Below, piece by piece: positions 17,656 to 28,700 of a DNA stretch of 64,000 nt (its first letter is position 1; every line of letters begins with the position of its first letter). A program made the translations under genes and the position numbers. This DNA comes from Methylicorpusculum sp. (GTDB lineage: Bacteria; Pseudomonadota; Gammaproteobacteria; Methylococcales; Methylomonadaceae): assembly GCF_030651835.1 (NCBI RefSeq), contig NZ_JAUSBX010000050.1:49944-113943 (forward strand). Direction: 5' to 3'. The notes beneath the pieces were generated by a model, which saw only the letters and a list, made by a program, of their open reading frames with translations, was not told the DNA's origin and searched no databases.

Positions 17656-18021
17656 CTAAAACTTACCCAACTGCATTTTCGGTAATCCGCTGATGATTCC
17701 AAATACGCTGAGCAACCACAAAATGACAGCAATGATCACAATGACATTCAATATCTGCTTGATGCGTGAATCCATCGGTATATAGGTGTTGACCAGACTC
17801 AACAGCAAACCAACAACGATCAGGACGACCACCAAAGAAACCAGTTCCCTTGGGAGAACCCCCAATAGACCAAAGGCATTCAGCAACCAGAGAACCACTG
17901 AAATAATCACCACGCCATTTAGAATCTGCTTGATGCGTGATTCCATAGGTATGTAGGCGTTTATCAGTCCCAGTATCACTCCGACCACGATAAGGGCCAC
18001 TACCAGAGAAATTAAGTCCAT
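17656..18021 (-). CDS. Small membrane protein made of two tandem Thivi_2564-like repeats
   Basis: This 121-residue hydrophobic protein consists of two copies of a ~53-residue unit: residues 3-55 (LISLVVALIVVGVILGLINA, YIPMESRIKQILN) and 60-112 (LVSLVVVLIVVGLLLSLVNT, YIPMDSRIKQILN). Each unit has two membrane helices joined by the conserved YIPM(E/D)SRIKQIL loop. The family usually occurs as a single unit of 50-60 residues, so this is an in-frame tandem duplication. The function is unknown. The setting, among BON, CsbD and DUF3309 genes, suggests an envelope-stress role. A purine-rich AAGGAG lies upstream of the ATG. Confidence 0.8.
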   Translation of the reverse strand: MDLISLVVALIVVGVILGLINAYIPMESRIKQILNGVVIISVVLWLLNAFGLLGVLPRELVSLVVVLIVVGLLLSLVNTYIPMDSRIKQILNVIVIIAVILWLLSVFGIISGLPKMQLGKF

Positions 18022-18065
18022 CGTTTTACTCCTTCAATTATATTTTTTAATACTTACGGGTCATT

Positions 18066-18228
18066 TATACCTTTCGCACTTCAAATTTCGGCAGTGCCCA
18101 AGGAGGCAACGGGTTGTTCGGCAAAGGCTTTGCCAGCATGGATGCGGGCATAGAGCCTACATGGATGGTTTTACGGCGTTCTTTGACGGGCACCCCGGTG
18201 CCGAATTTCGATCTACGATGGGTATGAC
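18066..18228 (+). repeat. TATACC-ended ~160-bp repeat, copy 2
   Basis: It runs from TATACCTTTCGCACTTCAAA to ...CTACGATGGGTATG. It contains GGCAAAGGCTTTGCC (perfect 7-bp arms) and GGCACCCCGGTGCC. It ends five bases before the glgP stop codon, so it would be transcribed as the glgP 3' untranslated region. Confidence 0.78.
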
Positions 18229-18232
18229 TCAG

Positions 18233-20809
18233 CTAACCGCTATGACTATCTGACATGTTAATGGGTATCAGCTTCCAGATGTCCTGGTTGTACTCGGTAA
18301 TGGTTCTGTCGGTGGAAAATTTTCCGCTATGAGCCGTGTTAAGGATACTCATACGAACCCAGTGTTCCGTATCCCTATAGGCTGCTTCTACACGTTTTTG
18401 GGTATCGACATAGCTTCGGAAATCAGCAATGGACATCCAGGGATCCTGTTTACTTTTGAGCGAGGCAATCAGGCCATCAAAAATACCCGGTTCAAACCGG
18501 TTGAAATGCCCCCCGTCAAGAAGCTCGAATACTCTAGCCAAATCCGGATCCTCATTGATCACAGTAAGCGGATCATAGTGCTGCCGATAGGCCTCTAACT
18601 GATCGACGGTCATACCAAATAGAAAGAAATTTTCGGGACCTACTTCATCGCGTATCTCGATATTGGCGCCGTCCAAAGTACCTATGGTCAACGCTCCGTT
18701 CATCATGAACTTCATATTCCCGGTACCGGAAGCTTCTTTTCCGGCCGTTGAAATTTGCTCTGAAAGATCGGTCCCGGGACAAATGATTTCCATCGCAGAA
18801 ACTTGGTAGTTTTTTAGAAATACCAGCTTGAGACGGTCGCCTACATCCGGATCGTTATTGATCACATCGGCGACATTGTTGATTAATTTGATGGTTTTTT
18901 TGGCAATGTAATAGCCCGGCGCTGCCTTCCCGCCTATAAACACATTCCTGTTTGTCCAGTTTTCCGTATCGCCCCGCTTGATTCGGTCATAAAGATGAAT
19001 CACATGCAGCACATTCAATAGTTGTCGTTTGTATTCATGGATGCGTTTGACTTGCACGTCAAACAAGGCGTCAAGGCTAAGTTCAATGTCATGTTGCTGT
19101 TTCTGGAAATCGATCAGACATTGCTTTGCATTGCGCTTGATCTGCCACCAGCGTTGGCGAAAATCACTATCGTCGGCATAAGGGGCGAGATTTTCCAGCC
19201 TGTCCAAATGGGTCAACCAGCCATCACCGATCGTTGCTGTGATTAAATCAGCCAAGCCGGGGTTACACGAAGCTATCCAGCGTCTGGGCGTAACACCATT
19301 GGTTTTGTTATTGAATTTATCCGGCCACATTTCGTAAAAATCACGGAACAAGCCTTTTTGTAATAGCGAGGTGTGTAATTTGGCAACACCGTTGACCGAA
19401 TAACTTGCCACTATGGCCAGATAAGCCATTCTGACCTGTTGATCCGTGCCTTCTTTGATCAATGACATACGAGCGAGACGCTCCGTATCACCGGGCCAGC
19501 GCCGGGAGACATCAACCAGGAACCGCGCATTGATTTCAAAAATGATGTCCAGCAGTCTCGGCAAGAGCTGCTTGAATAAATTGACAGACCAACATTCCAG
19601 AGCCTCCGGCAACAAGGTGTGGTTGGTATAGGCCATCGTGTTTTTGGTTATTTTCCAGGCGTCATCCCAACTCAATTTATGGATATCGATTAACAAACGC
19701 ATCAATTCGGCCACCGCTATGCTGGGGTGCGAATCATTCAGTTGGAAACAGTTTTTTGCAGTAAATTCGGAAAAATCATTGCCATGCCGACCGATCCAGG
19801 TCGCAATGACATCTTGTAAGGTTGCAGAAGCAAGCAGGTATTGCTGCTTTAAACGAAGTTCTTTGCCATTTTCGCTGACATCATTGGGGTACAACACCAT
19901 GGTTATGTTTTCTGCCATGTTTTTTTGTACAACGATTTCGGCATAATTACGGCCGTCGAATTCCTGAAAATCAAATTCTTCGTTTGCTACGGCTTTCCAT
20001 AAGCGCAAGGTATTCACGACACCGTTTCGAAAACCTGGAATAGGCGTGTCAAAAGGGACCGCCAGCACATCATGCGTGTCAATCCAGCAAACACGGCTTA
20101 TACCTTGATTATCAGTATAGTAATTAGTGCGCCCCCCGAACTTAATGATTTGCCGATATTCGAAGCGTTCAGTTTCCCAGATGTTGCCGTCTTGTAGCCA
20201 GCGATCGGGGGCTTCAACCTGCTCACCATTGATGATCAGCTGAGAAAACATGCCGTATTCATAGCGCAAACCATAGCCCGTAACCGGTAAGCTCAAAGTC
20301 GCGCAGCTGTCGATAAAACAGGTGGCCAGCCGACCCAGACCCCCGTTACCCAGCCCCGCATCATGTTCAGCCTCCATCAATTCTTCCAGGTCAAGGCCTA
20401 GTTTGTACACGGCCTTTAATACAGCGTCGGTAATACCCAGGTTAATCATGTTATTACTCAGTGTCCGCCCCATTAAAAACTCCATGGACAGATAACTGAC
20501 TCTTTTGCAATCCTGTTCTTTGTAAGCGTTGTAGGTTTTCTTCCAATGATCGACGATACGGTCACTGATTGCCAGCGATAACGCCTCGTAAGCATAGTGC
20601 AGTGATTTACAGGACTGATCCCTACCTAATCGGTATCCGTAATAGCTTTTAAAGTCGGCAATCAAATGCTGTTCATCCGTCCTGATAGAGGGAAGTTCGC
20701 AAATTGTGGGTTTCGGATTGCTTTTTTCGAACGAACTCGGGGGAAGCCAGTCTTGATTGGCTGGGCTCAATTCTAAGTTACCTAAAGCGACAACTGTCGG
20801 ATTTTTCAT
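18233..20809 (-). CDS. glgP: Glycogen/starch/alpha-glucan phosphorylase
   Basis: It releases glucose-1-phosphate from the non-reducing ends of alpha-1,4-glucans with a pyridoxal phosphate cofactor. The 858-residue product has standard length. The segment SGTGNMKFMMNGALTIGTLD contains the PLP-binding lysine, and NGGLGRLATCFIDS and MEFLMGRTLSNNM are typical active-site regions. The ATG at 20809 has GGAGAG upstream and lies inside the upstream small gene (32-bp overlap). No other glycogen gene is adjacent; the neighbours are envelope/stress genes. Confidence 0.96.
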   Translation of the reverse strand: MKNPTVVALGNLELSPANQDWLPPSSFEKSNPKPTICELPSIRTDEQHLIADFKSYYGYRLGRDQSCKSLHYAYEALSLAISDRIVDHWKKTYNAYKEQDCKRVSYLSMEFLMGRTLSNNMINLGITDAVLKAVYKLGLDLEELMEAEHDAGLGNGGLGRLATCFIDSCATLSLPVTGYGLRYEYGMFSQLIINGEQVEAPDRWLQDGNIWETERFEYRQIIKFGGRTNYYTDNQGISRVCWIDTHDVLAVPFDTPIPGFRNGVVNTLRLWKAVANEEFDFQEFDGRNYAEIVVQKNMAENITMVLYPNDVSENGKELRLKQQYLLASATLQDVIATWIGRHGNDFSEFTAKNCFQLNDSHPSIAVAELMRLLIDIHKLSWDDAWKITKNTMAYTNHTLLPEALECWSVNLFKQLLPRLLDIIFEINARFLVDVSRRWPGDTERLARMSLIKEGTDQQVRMAYLAIVASYSVNGVAKLHTSLLQKGLFRDFYEMWPDKFNNKTNGVTPRRWIASCNPGLADLITATIGDGWLTHLDRLENLAPYADDSDFRQRWWQIKRNAKQCLIDFQKQQHDIELSLDALFDVQVKRIHEYKRQLLNVLHVIHLYDRIKRGDTENWTNRNVFIGGKAAPGYYIAKKTIKLINNVADVINNDPDVGDRLKLVFLKNYQVSAMEIICPGTDLSEQISTAGKEASGTGNMKFMMNGALTIGTLDGANIEIRDEVGPENFFLFGMTVDQLEAYRQHYDPLTVINEDPDLARVFELLDGGHFNRFEPGIFDGLIASLKSKQDPWMSIADFRSYVDTQKRVEAAYRDTEHWVRMSILNTAHSGKFSTDRTITEYNQDIWKLIPINMSDSHSG

Positions 20810-21146
20810 AAGTTCTCTCCGGGCAATTCATCATTGACAACGAGACGCTATCCCAAGTTTTGCACCTGTCATTGACTGAAAGGCGCAATATATATTGACG
20901 ATAGACGTCATACATCCAGTCGAGAGTCGCTTGAGCTTCCTTTCGAGTCTTGAAAGGTCCGTAAAACTCGGCATGTTCATTAAATCGCCTTATCCGGATA
21001 TGGTCCGGCCAATTGACGACATAATTACCGAACACCAATTGCTCCCCATGGCTCGTGCAGTACTTTCGCAGGTAAGACTCTGAATCAAAAAGCATGGAAT
21101 TGTGCGTAACGACGACCATTTCGAAAATTTCATAATACCTTTCCAT
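20778..21146 (-). CDS. Hypothetical protein overlapping the glgP start
   Basis: A 122-residue protein beginning MERYYEIFEMVVVTHNS. The ATG at 21146 is preceded by the strong ribosome-binding sequence GGAGGGAG, which is the main reason to accept the gene. A middle segment (EFYGPFKTRKEAQATLDWMY) resembles short aromatic/basic domains that read residues across a strand, but I recognise no family. The last 32 bases overlap glgP, implying coupled translation. No signal peptide or membrane segment is seen. A regulatory leader is possible instead. Confidence 0.6.
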   Translation of the reverse strand: MERYYEIFEMVVVTHNSMLFDSESYLRKYCTSHGEQLVFGNYVVNWPDHIRIRRFNEHAEFYGPFKTRKEAQATLDWMYDVYRQYILRLSVNDRCKTWDSVSLSMMNCPERTYEKSDSCRFR

Positions 21147-21278
21147 ACCTACTCCCTCCGGGAGTAAAAACACCACCAGCCGATGCTCTTATTGAATCAG
21201 AAATGTCCGGCGACTAGAGACAAAGGACAAATCGATAATTGAAACCACATTCGAACGACAATAAAAGCTAATGCCTTA

Positions 21279-21437
21279 TTAGATTTTGCCCAATAAGACC
21301 AAAACTAACAGGATAAGCAAAATAAGCCCAATTCCTCCTGTCGGTCCGTATCCCCATGACCGGCTATGAGACCAGGTAGGAATGACGCCTAACAAAATTA
21401 AAACCAAAATGACAATTAAAATTGTACCTGTTGACAT
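21279..21437 (-). CDS. DUF3309 small membrane protein
   Basis: A 52-residue protein with two hydrophobic helices (GTILIVILVLILLGVIP and IGLILLILLVLVLLGKI) joined by the family-defining loop TWSHSRSWGYGPTGG. AGGAG precedes the ATG at 21437. DUF3309 proteins have no known function and are often found with CsbD and BON proteins, as here. Confidence 0.88.
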   Translation of the reverse strand: MSTGTILIVILVLILLGVIPTWSHSRSWGYGPTGGIGLILLILLVLVLLGKI

Positions 21438-21486
21438 GTTCGTACTCCTGATTTAAAGGTAAAAGTGAGTGCTGCGTTCTGCCGAA

Positions 21487-21801
21487 TCATTTCACGATCA
21501 AGCTGTTATCGACTCTATCGACACCCTTGACCGATCTGGCTAGTGCAGCAGCCTTGTCGGCAGCTTGTTTGGAATTCACGAAACCGCTCAACTGAACGAC
21601 ACCCTTGTAGGTTTTAACGCTGATCTGACCAATTTTCAGTTCAGGATCATCGTAGATCAAAGCCTTGATGGATGAAGTAACAACGCTGTCATCTATGTAT
21701 TCACCGGTGCTCGATCGAGTCGGGGTAGAAGTACAGCCAACCACTGATGTGGCTAATAAAAGACCTATTAAAAAACCTGATGCGATTTTTGACATGTTCA
21801 T
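21487..21801 (-). CDS. BON domain lipoprotein (OsmY-like)
   Basis: This 104-residue protein has a lipoprotein signal (LLLATSVVGC, lipid cysteine at residue 23) and one BON domain (DSVVTSSIKALIYDDPELK, VKTYKGVVQLSGFV, VKGVDRVDNSLIV). It lacks the coiled-coil linker of the BON lipoprotein at 16648-17118. The two are distinct relatives rather than a recent duplication. Confidence 0.9.
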   Translation of the reverse strand: MNMSKIASGFLIGLLLATSVVGCTSTPTRSSTGEYIDDSVVTSSIKALIYDDPELKIGQISVKTYKGVVQLSGFVNSKQAADKAAALARSVKGVDRVDNSLIVK

Positions 21802-21972
21802 GATTATCTTGCTCCAAATTGTGATTTTTTTGTAAGTAGTCGGTATTCAGTGAATGAACCAAGCCATCTGGTAAACCCGAAGCTGATGGTTTCCGCAGAG
21901 CGTGTGCCCGACCTACTCTTAATTAATGCGGTTTACTGTTAATCAGGCACTGACGAATTAGATTGAAAATTA

Positions 21973-22173
21973 TCAATCAAGGCGCTTTTCCCATTCCTCG
22001 ATTTGTTTTTCGGCTTCTTCTTGAGCAATTCCGTATTTTTCCTGAATCTTGCCAAGAAGAATGTCGCGATTACCCGCAATTTGCTCTAACTCATCATCGG
22101 TCAAATCACCCCATTTTTCCTTTACTGTGCCTTTGAGTTGCATCCAGTTACCCTTCAACTGATTCTTATTCAT
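21973..22173 (-). CDS. CsbD family stress protein
   Basis: This 66-residue hydrophilic helical protein starts MNKNQLKGNWMQLKGTVKEK and has WGDLTDDELEQIAGNRDIL, both diagnostic of CsbD. In Bacillus csbD belongs to the general stress regulon, and in proteobacteria the family is induced by stress; its molecular role is unknown. GGAGAAC lies upstream of the ATG. It is the first of the minus-strand stress genes here. Confidence 0.92.
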   Translation of the reverse strand: MNKNQLKGNWMQLKGTVKEKWGDLTDDELEQIAGNRDILLGKIQEKYGIAQEEAEKQIEEWEKRLD

Positions 22174-22282
22174 GCCTGTTCTCCGTTTGATTTAAGAATG
22201 ATATTCCCTCTCTCGGGAAACTGAGCTTAGAAGCCGCCCTTCTACGTTGTTTTCTAAACCTTGATAACAACATAACAATAAA

Positions 22283-22414
22283 GCTGCCAATGGTCTGTAC
22301 GGTAGCTAACATATCCATTTTGGCCAGCTCTGCTCCGTTATATTCTCCAGGGCTGCCTGCTTTTGGCGAGCCCAACCGGCTGCAATGTTTGTTACCGTAC
22401 AGACCATTGGCAGC
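22283..22414. repeat. Perfect 22-bp inverted repeat enclosing 88 bp
   Basis: The sequence at 22283-22304 (GCTGCCAATGGTCTGTACGG plus TA) is the exact reverse complement of 22393-22414. The 88-bp interior has no gene. It lies in the 527-bp gap between the divergent csbD and glucan-synthase genes, where promoters of both should be. A perfect pair of this length could be an invertible segment, a small element or a recent inverted duplication. Nothing else stands out in the rest of the gap. Confidence 0.75.
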
Positions 22415-22700
22415 CAACCCATTACGCTGTAGCTATAAGCACAAGCCGCTGAGAGTCGTTACTTGGATATTCCCGAGGTTATAGATTTCCTTCCTTTGAT
22501 GATGTTGGAATATTGGCCCCTTATCTCAGATGAGTTTAATTGACCCTCTCGAAGCAAGTAGTCGGGCAATTTTCAGGGACTCATTGAGTCACGAATCACC
22601 TCTTATATTTAAAAAGCAGTGATATCGTTTAAACGCATTCAGTTTCTTCAGCCGCTTTGATTGTCTATTTCGCCACGCCCCTATTCGGAGAATCATCGTC

Positions 22701-25700
22701 ATGTCGAAAAAAAAAGAGCAACGACGTAAAGTAAGGCTTGAAGCCCCGGGAGGAGAAGAAAAACCCATCCGCTCAGTGCTTTTTACTAACGAGCAGTTTG
22801 AAGAGCACGCGGTAAGTCTGGCGAAAGCACAGAAAGTCAACGGAGTTCACCATCGCAAAAAGCTTTTGCCGCGTGTACAAGAAAATGCACGGGTTTTGCT
22901 TGCCGTCCATGCCGCGATCACTCAGGTAACGGAGGAGCAGCGCGCCATCACACCGGCAGCCGAGTGGCTGCTTGATAATTTTCATGTCATTGAAGAACAG
23001 GTGCATGACATCGGCATCCACTTGCCGGAAAGTTATTACCGGGAACTGCCCAAACTGGCGGATGGAAACCTCGCCGGCTACCCTCGTGTTTACGGCATAG
23101 CCTGGGCGATGATAGCCCATACGGACAGCCGGTTTGACCCTGCACAATTGACGCTTTTCGTCAGGGCTTACCAGCGCATCCAGCCACTCAACCTCGGTGA
23201 ACTCTGGGCAATACCTATTACGCTACGCGTGCTGATGTTGGAGAACCTGCGCAGGCTGGCTGTTCTCATCATGCGTTCACAAGCGGGAAGGCGCCTAGCC
23301 GACGAGTTCGTCGATGAAATTGAACGCTTCAATGACCAGAGTGATAAATCGACCCTGGTCCTTTCTCAGGGGGCCTTACCGCACGTTACCTTGCGACAGG
23401 CTTTCTCCGTTCAGATTTTACAGCGTCTGCATGACCCTCATCCGGGGACCGCTCCTTCCCTGGACTTTTTAAATGAATGGTTATCCGAACAAGGCTTGTC
23501 TTTGGACGAAGTCGTGCAGAAAGAGCATGCCGCGCAGATCGCCGCCAATATGACCGTGCGCAACATTATGACCAGCATGCGCGCAATCTCCGCGTTCGAT
23601 TGGCGTGAATTTGTAACGCGCGTGAGCCTTGTTGACGAGTGTCTCCGAGAACATAGTGGCTATCCCCTTATAGATTTTCTTACGCGTGACCGCTATCGGC
23701 ACGCTATAGAGGATCTTGCCCGACGTTCACCTAATACGGAACTGGAGATTGCAAAAAAGGTAATCAGTAAAGTCAACACTAACGCTGTTAATCCTGACTT
23801 TGACGAACTGCGAAATGATCCGGGTTATTATTTGATCGGTCAGGGACGCAACGAATTTGAGGAAGAGGTTAAATTTCGTCCCCCGCTCAAGAACCGCTTA
23901 TTGCGAGGTTTCATCTCTTATGCGGGGCAAGCTTATCTGGGCAGCATTGGGGTACTGACGACCTTGTTATTACTCAGTTTACCCTTGAGTGCCAGCATAA
24001 ACGCCGGGCTTGGCTGGTTTTCGCTAGCCATAATCACGCTGTTCGCTGTCTTTCCCGCCTCTGACATTGCCACGAACCTCGTAAATCGCGGCATTTTGAG
24101 TCTTCTATCGCCGCGGCATCTGCCCAGACTGGAACTTAAGTCCGGCATCCCGGAATCAATGCGCACCTTTGTGGTGGTTCCTACTCTTTTCGCCAATGAA
24201 ATTAACGTCATTGAACAAATCGAGCAGATGGAGGTTCGTTATCTGGCCAATCCGGACGGAGATGTCTATTTTGCCCTGCTGTCTGATTGGACGGATGCCG
24301 ATAGTAAAACCCTACCCGATGATGAGCGACGGCTAAACCGCGCGCTATCAGGTGTTGCTGATCTCAATGACAAATATGAAGGCAATCGCTTTTTCGTTTT
24401 CCACCGAGAGCGCATGTGGAACCCCGGAGAAGGCAAATGGATGGGATGGGAACGCAAACGAGGTAAATTACACGAATTTAACCGGCTTCTGCGCGGCGCC
24501 CAAGACACCTCCTTTTTACCCATAGATGGAAAGCCTGCCTCCACACCGGAAGGCGTGCGCTACGTGATTACCCTCGATGCCGATACCCGCCTACCCATCG
24601 GTGTGGTTAATAAATTGGTGGGCACCGCCGCGCATCCGCTCAACCGTCCCGTTTTTGATCCTGTCTCAGGCCGGGTCGTCGCCGGCTATGGCATCCTTCA
24701 ACCACGCATCACACCGACCCTGCCACTTAGGCAAGAGCATTCGATGTTTCACCGGATTTTCGCCGGCGCATCCGGCATGGATTCCTATTCCAGCCTGGTA
24801 TCGGAAGTTTACCAGGACCTTTTTGGACTGGGCACCTTTACCGGCAAAGGTCTTTATGATGTGGACATTTTTGAAGCGGCGTTGTCCGGACGCGTACCCG
24901 AAAACACCCAGCTCAGCCATGATTTATTCGAGAGCGTATTTGTCCGTTGCGGTCTGGTCAGCGACATCGAGTTTTTCGAAGAGTTTCCTTCCCATACGGA
25001 AGTTGCCGACTCTCGTTCCCACCGCTGGACCCGCGGTGATTGGCAATTATTGCCATGGATCTTTGGCATAAGCAGCCGGGGCATACCTTTCATTGGCCGG
25101 TGGAAAATGCTGGATAATCTTCGCAGGTCCCTTTCTGCGCCTGCAGCCTTTTTCGCGTTGATTGCCGCTTGGACTATACCGGATGCACCCGAAGTCATGC
25201 TGGTTGGTTTCGTGCTGACTTCACTGGCAATGCCCGCATTGATGGCCTTGGCTGAAAGTCTTGTACCCAGTTCAAGCGATCTCCCTATACGCATTCATCT
25301 GCGCTCAGCTTGGGAAAATGTGCTGTTGGGACTGGGCAACGGCTTGGTAGGTCTGACCTTGCTCGCCCATCAAGCCTGGCTTATGGTCGATGCCATAGTC
25401 AGCACCTTGCTCAGGGTGTTCGTAACCCGGCGCAAAATGCTCAAATGGGTCACCGCGCTGCAAGCTAAAACGTTGTCAGGGCATACATTAAAAACCATCA
25501 TTCTGCCCCTGGGCGGATCGACCGCCATCATTTTCATTGCCGGAACACTGATACTGATCTTCAATCCGGACAACATCAAAAGCGCTGTGCCGTTCCTGCT
25601 GTTGTGGTGGTTCGCTCCGTTTATCTCCCGCGCGTTGAGCCTGCCTCCGCAGCTAGACCCTCTCGAAGCCCTGCGCCCCGAAGACGCGATGCAACTGCGC

Positions 25701-28700
25701 ATGATTGGACGGCGTACCTGGCGTTTCTTTTCAACTTTCGTGACCCAGAAAGACAATTATTTACCGCCCGACAACTTCCAGGAAATCCCGCATCCGGTTG
25801 TCGCTCACCGAAGCTCACCTACCAACTTCGGTCTTTACCTGTTATCGGTGATCGCGGCGCGTGACTTCGGCTGGTTAGGCCTAATGGATACCGTCGATCG
25901 CCTGGAAGCGACACTGGAAACCCTCACAAAGCTACCTCGTCTTAACGGCCATTTCTATAACTGGTACGACACGCGTGATCTCCATGCGCTGGAACCTCAT
26001 TACATATCAACCGTAGACAGCGGCAATCTGGCCGGACATTTACTGACCTTGGCGCAAAGCTGCAGGGAAGCGGCAGAGCAGCCTCTGGAGTTCTCTTCAA
26101 CTTGGCAGGGACTGGGCGACAGCCATAGACTACTGACCGCAGCACTTGATGCCATCGCTAATGAACGGCGCACGCTGGTCGTGACATTGGAAGAGCTGAA
26201 GCAAAAAGCGGTTACTCTCGGCAAGCTCCTGACTGAAGCGCCACAGGATGCAATTGGCTGGAACCGCTTGGCACTCTGTGCAGATAACCTGTTAGACCTG
26301 GTGCGCGCCTTCGCCGCAGAACGCGGCGACGAAGCCGCAGACCCGGCACAGGAATGGGCCGGATTGTTATGCGACGACCTCCGCTCCCATGCTCGCGACA
26401 GAGATAACCTGATGCCCTGGCTCAATTGCATGCAGCGCCTTGAAGCCCACCTCAATGCGGCAGCGATACCCGGCGATGAGCTGCTTGCACTGCTACGGCC
26501 CGATATAGGCGTAGCCGAACTCGCAGACCGCTATGCACTGGCCATTGACCATATCAAAACATTGAGCGGAAACGCAGAAAAACCGGTGGTTCCAGCTGAA
26601 TTGGAAAAAGCTCTGCTGCGTGGCGGGGAAAATGCTGCAGCGCTTACCCGACGTCTGGATAACATTTCGACAGAGGCACTGCGTCTTTTCGAAGAAATGG
26701 ACTTTAAATTTCTATATAACCCTGACAGACATTTATTTGCACTGGGCTATCAGGCCAGAGAAGGCGTTCTTGACGACAGCTATTACGACTTACTGGCTTC
26801 AGAAGCCCGGCTTACCAGTTTAATAGCCATCGCCAAACGCGACGTGACCAGCGTTCACTGGTTTCACCTGGGGCGAAGAGTTACTCACGCAGCAGACGGC
26901 CCCGTCCTGCTATCCTGGTCGGGTTCTATGTTTGAATACCTGATGCCCTCGCTGGTCAGCTTTACACCCCGCTATAGTCTGCTCGATCAAACGTGCCGTC
27001 GGGTAGTCAAAAAGCAGATTGAATACGGTCAAGAGCGTAACGTGCCTTGGGGAATATCAGAATCTGCCATGAACCAGCGCGACCTGGAGTTCACCTACCA
27101 ATACTCTGCGTTCGGCGTACCCGGACTTGGCATGAAACGAGGTCTCGCAGAGAACCTGGTGATTGCCCCTTATTCCAGCGCCCTGGCTGCGATGTACCAA
27201 CCGCATGAAGCCACGGAGAATTTCGCAAGGCTTGAAAAAATAGGCGCTTTGGGCCGCTTCGGATTTTTTGAAGCGCTGGATTTCACCCCGACGCGGCGCG
27301 CAGAAGGTCAGGAAGTTGCTATCGTGCGCTGTTACATGGCTCACCACCAGGGCATGTCCCTGGTCGCTTTAGCTAACGTGGTTTTCGATGGCCTGATGCG
27401 CCACCGCTTTCATGCCATACCCATTATTCGTGCAACCGACCTTCTGCTGCAGGAACGCAGTCCGCGTGATATAGATACTACCGGCCCCAAATTCACTCAG
27501 GTACGGGCTGAAATAAGAGCGTTTGCAGAACCACCGGTGATTCGTAAACCATCGCCTACTTCCCCTATACCTTCCTCACAGTTGCTTTCCAACGGCCGTT
27601 ACACCGTGATGATAACTGCCGCAGGATCCGGTCACAGCAGTTGGGAAAACCTGGCGGTGACTCGCTGGCGTGAAGACTCGACCCGCGATAACCATGGCAG
27701 TTATATCTATCTTCGCGACTGCGATAGTGGCCGAGTCTGGTCAGCCGGATATCAACCGACCACTGCCATTCCCGATCAATACGAAGCCGTTTTCCTCGAA
27801 GACCGTGTCCGTATCAGTCGCACTGACAGCTCGGTATCCAGCGTTCTGGAAATTGTCGTTTCTCCGGAGGACGATGCTGAAATCCGCCGTCTTAGCCTGA
27901 CTAATAACGGCACGCAGAGCATTGTAATTGACATTACCTCCTATGCTGAAATTGTACTCGCACCTCAGCGTTCGGATATCGCCCATCCTGCTTTTTCCAA
28001 TTTATTCATACAGACCGAGTATTTGCCTCAAGCGCGCGGACTGATCGCCAAACGCCGTCCGCGCTCGTCTGACGACCCCAGCGTCTGGGCAGCGCATCTG
28101 CTCTCAGGTCTCGATATCAGCGGAAGCTTGCAATATGAAACCGATCGCGCCCGCTTTATCGGGAGAGGGCATACCCTCAAAGAGCCCATTGCCGTGATGG
28201 ACGATCGCCCTCTCAGCAATACGATCGGACCGGTACTCGATCCTGTGTTTAGTTTGCGGACACGCGTGCATATAGAACCGGGAGCGACCGCGCACGCAAC
28301 GTTCACCACTATCGCCGCAGCCTCAAGGGAGTCACTGGAGAAACTGGTAGACAAATATCGTCATGCCTCGACTTTTGAGGATGTTTCAGCCCTTGCCTGG
28401 ACTCATGCGCAAGTTCAGTTGCATTATCTGGGAATACGGCCGGACGAGGCCCATCTGTTTCAAATCCTGGCCAACCATCTGACTTTTGCGGACCCTTCTC
28501 TGCGTCCGCCCGGCAAACTGTTGCAACTCAACCGTTTGAATGTAACCGGTCTATGGCGGCATGGTATTTCTGGCGATCATCCCATCCTGCTGTTGCGCAT
28601 CAGTGAAGCGGAAGATCAAATGCTCGTCTGTCAAATATTGAGAGCTCACGAATATTGGGGGATGAAACATATCACTGTCGATTTGGTGATCATTAACGAC

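Noticed and set aside
22166..22417. Open frame of 83 codons overlapping csbD
   Set aside because: It is antisense-like noise across the 22-bp inverted repeat, has no ribosome-binding site and no recognisable sequence.
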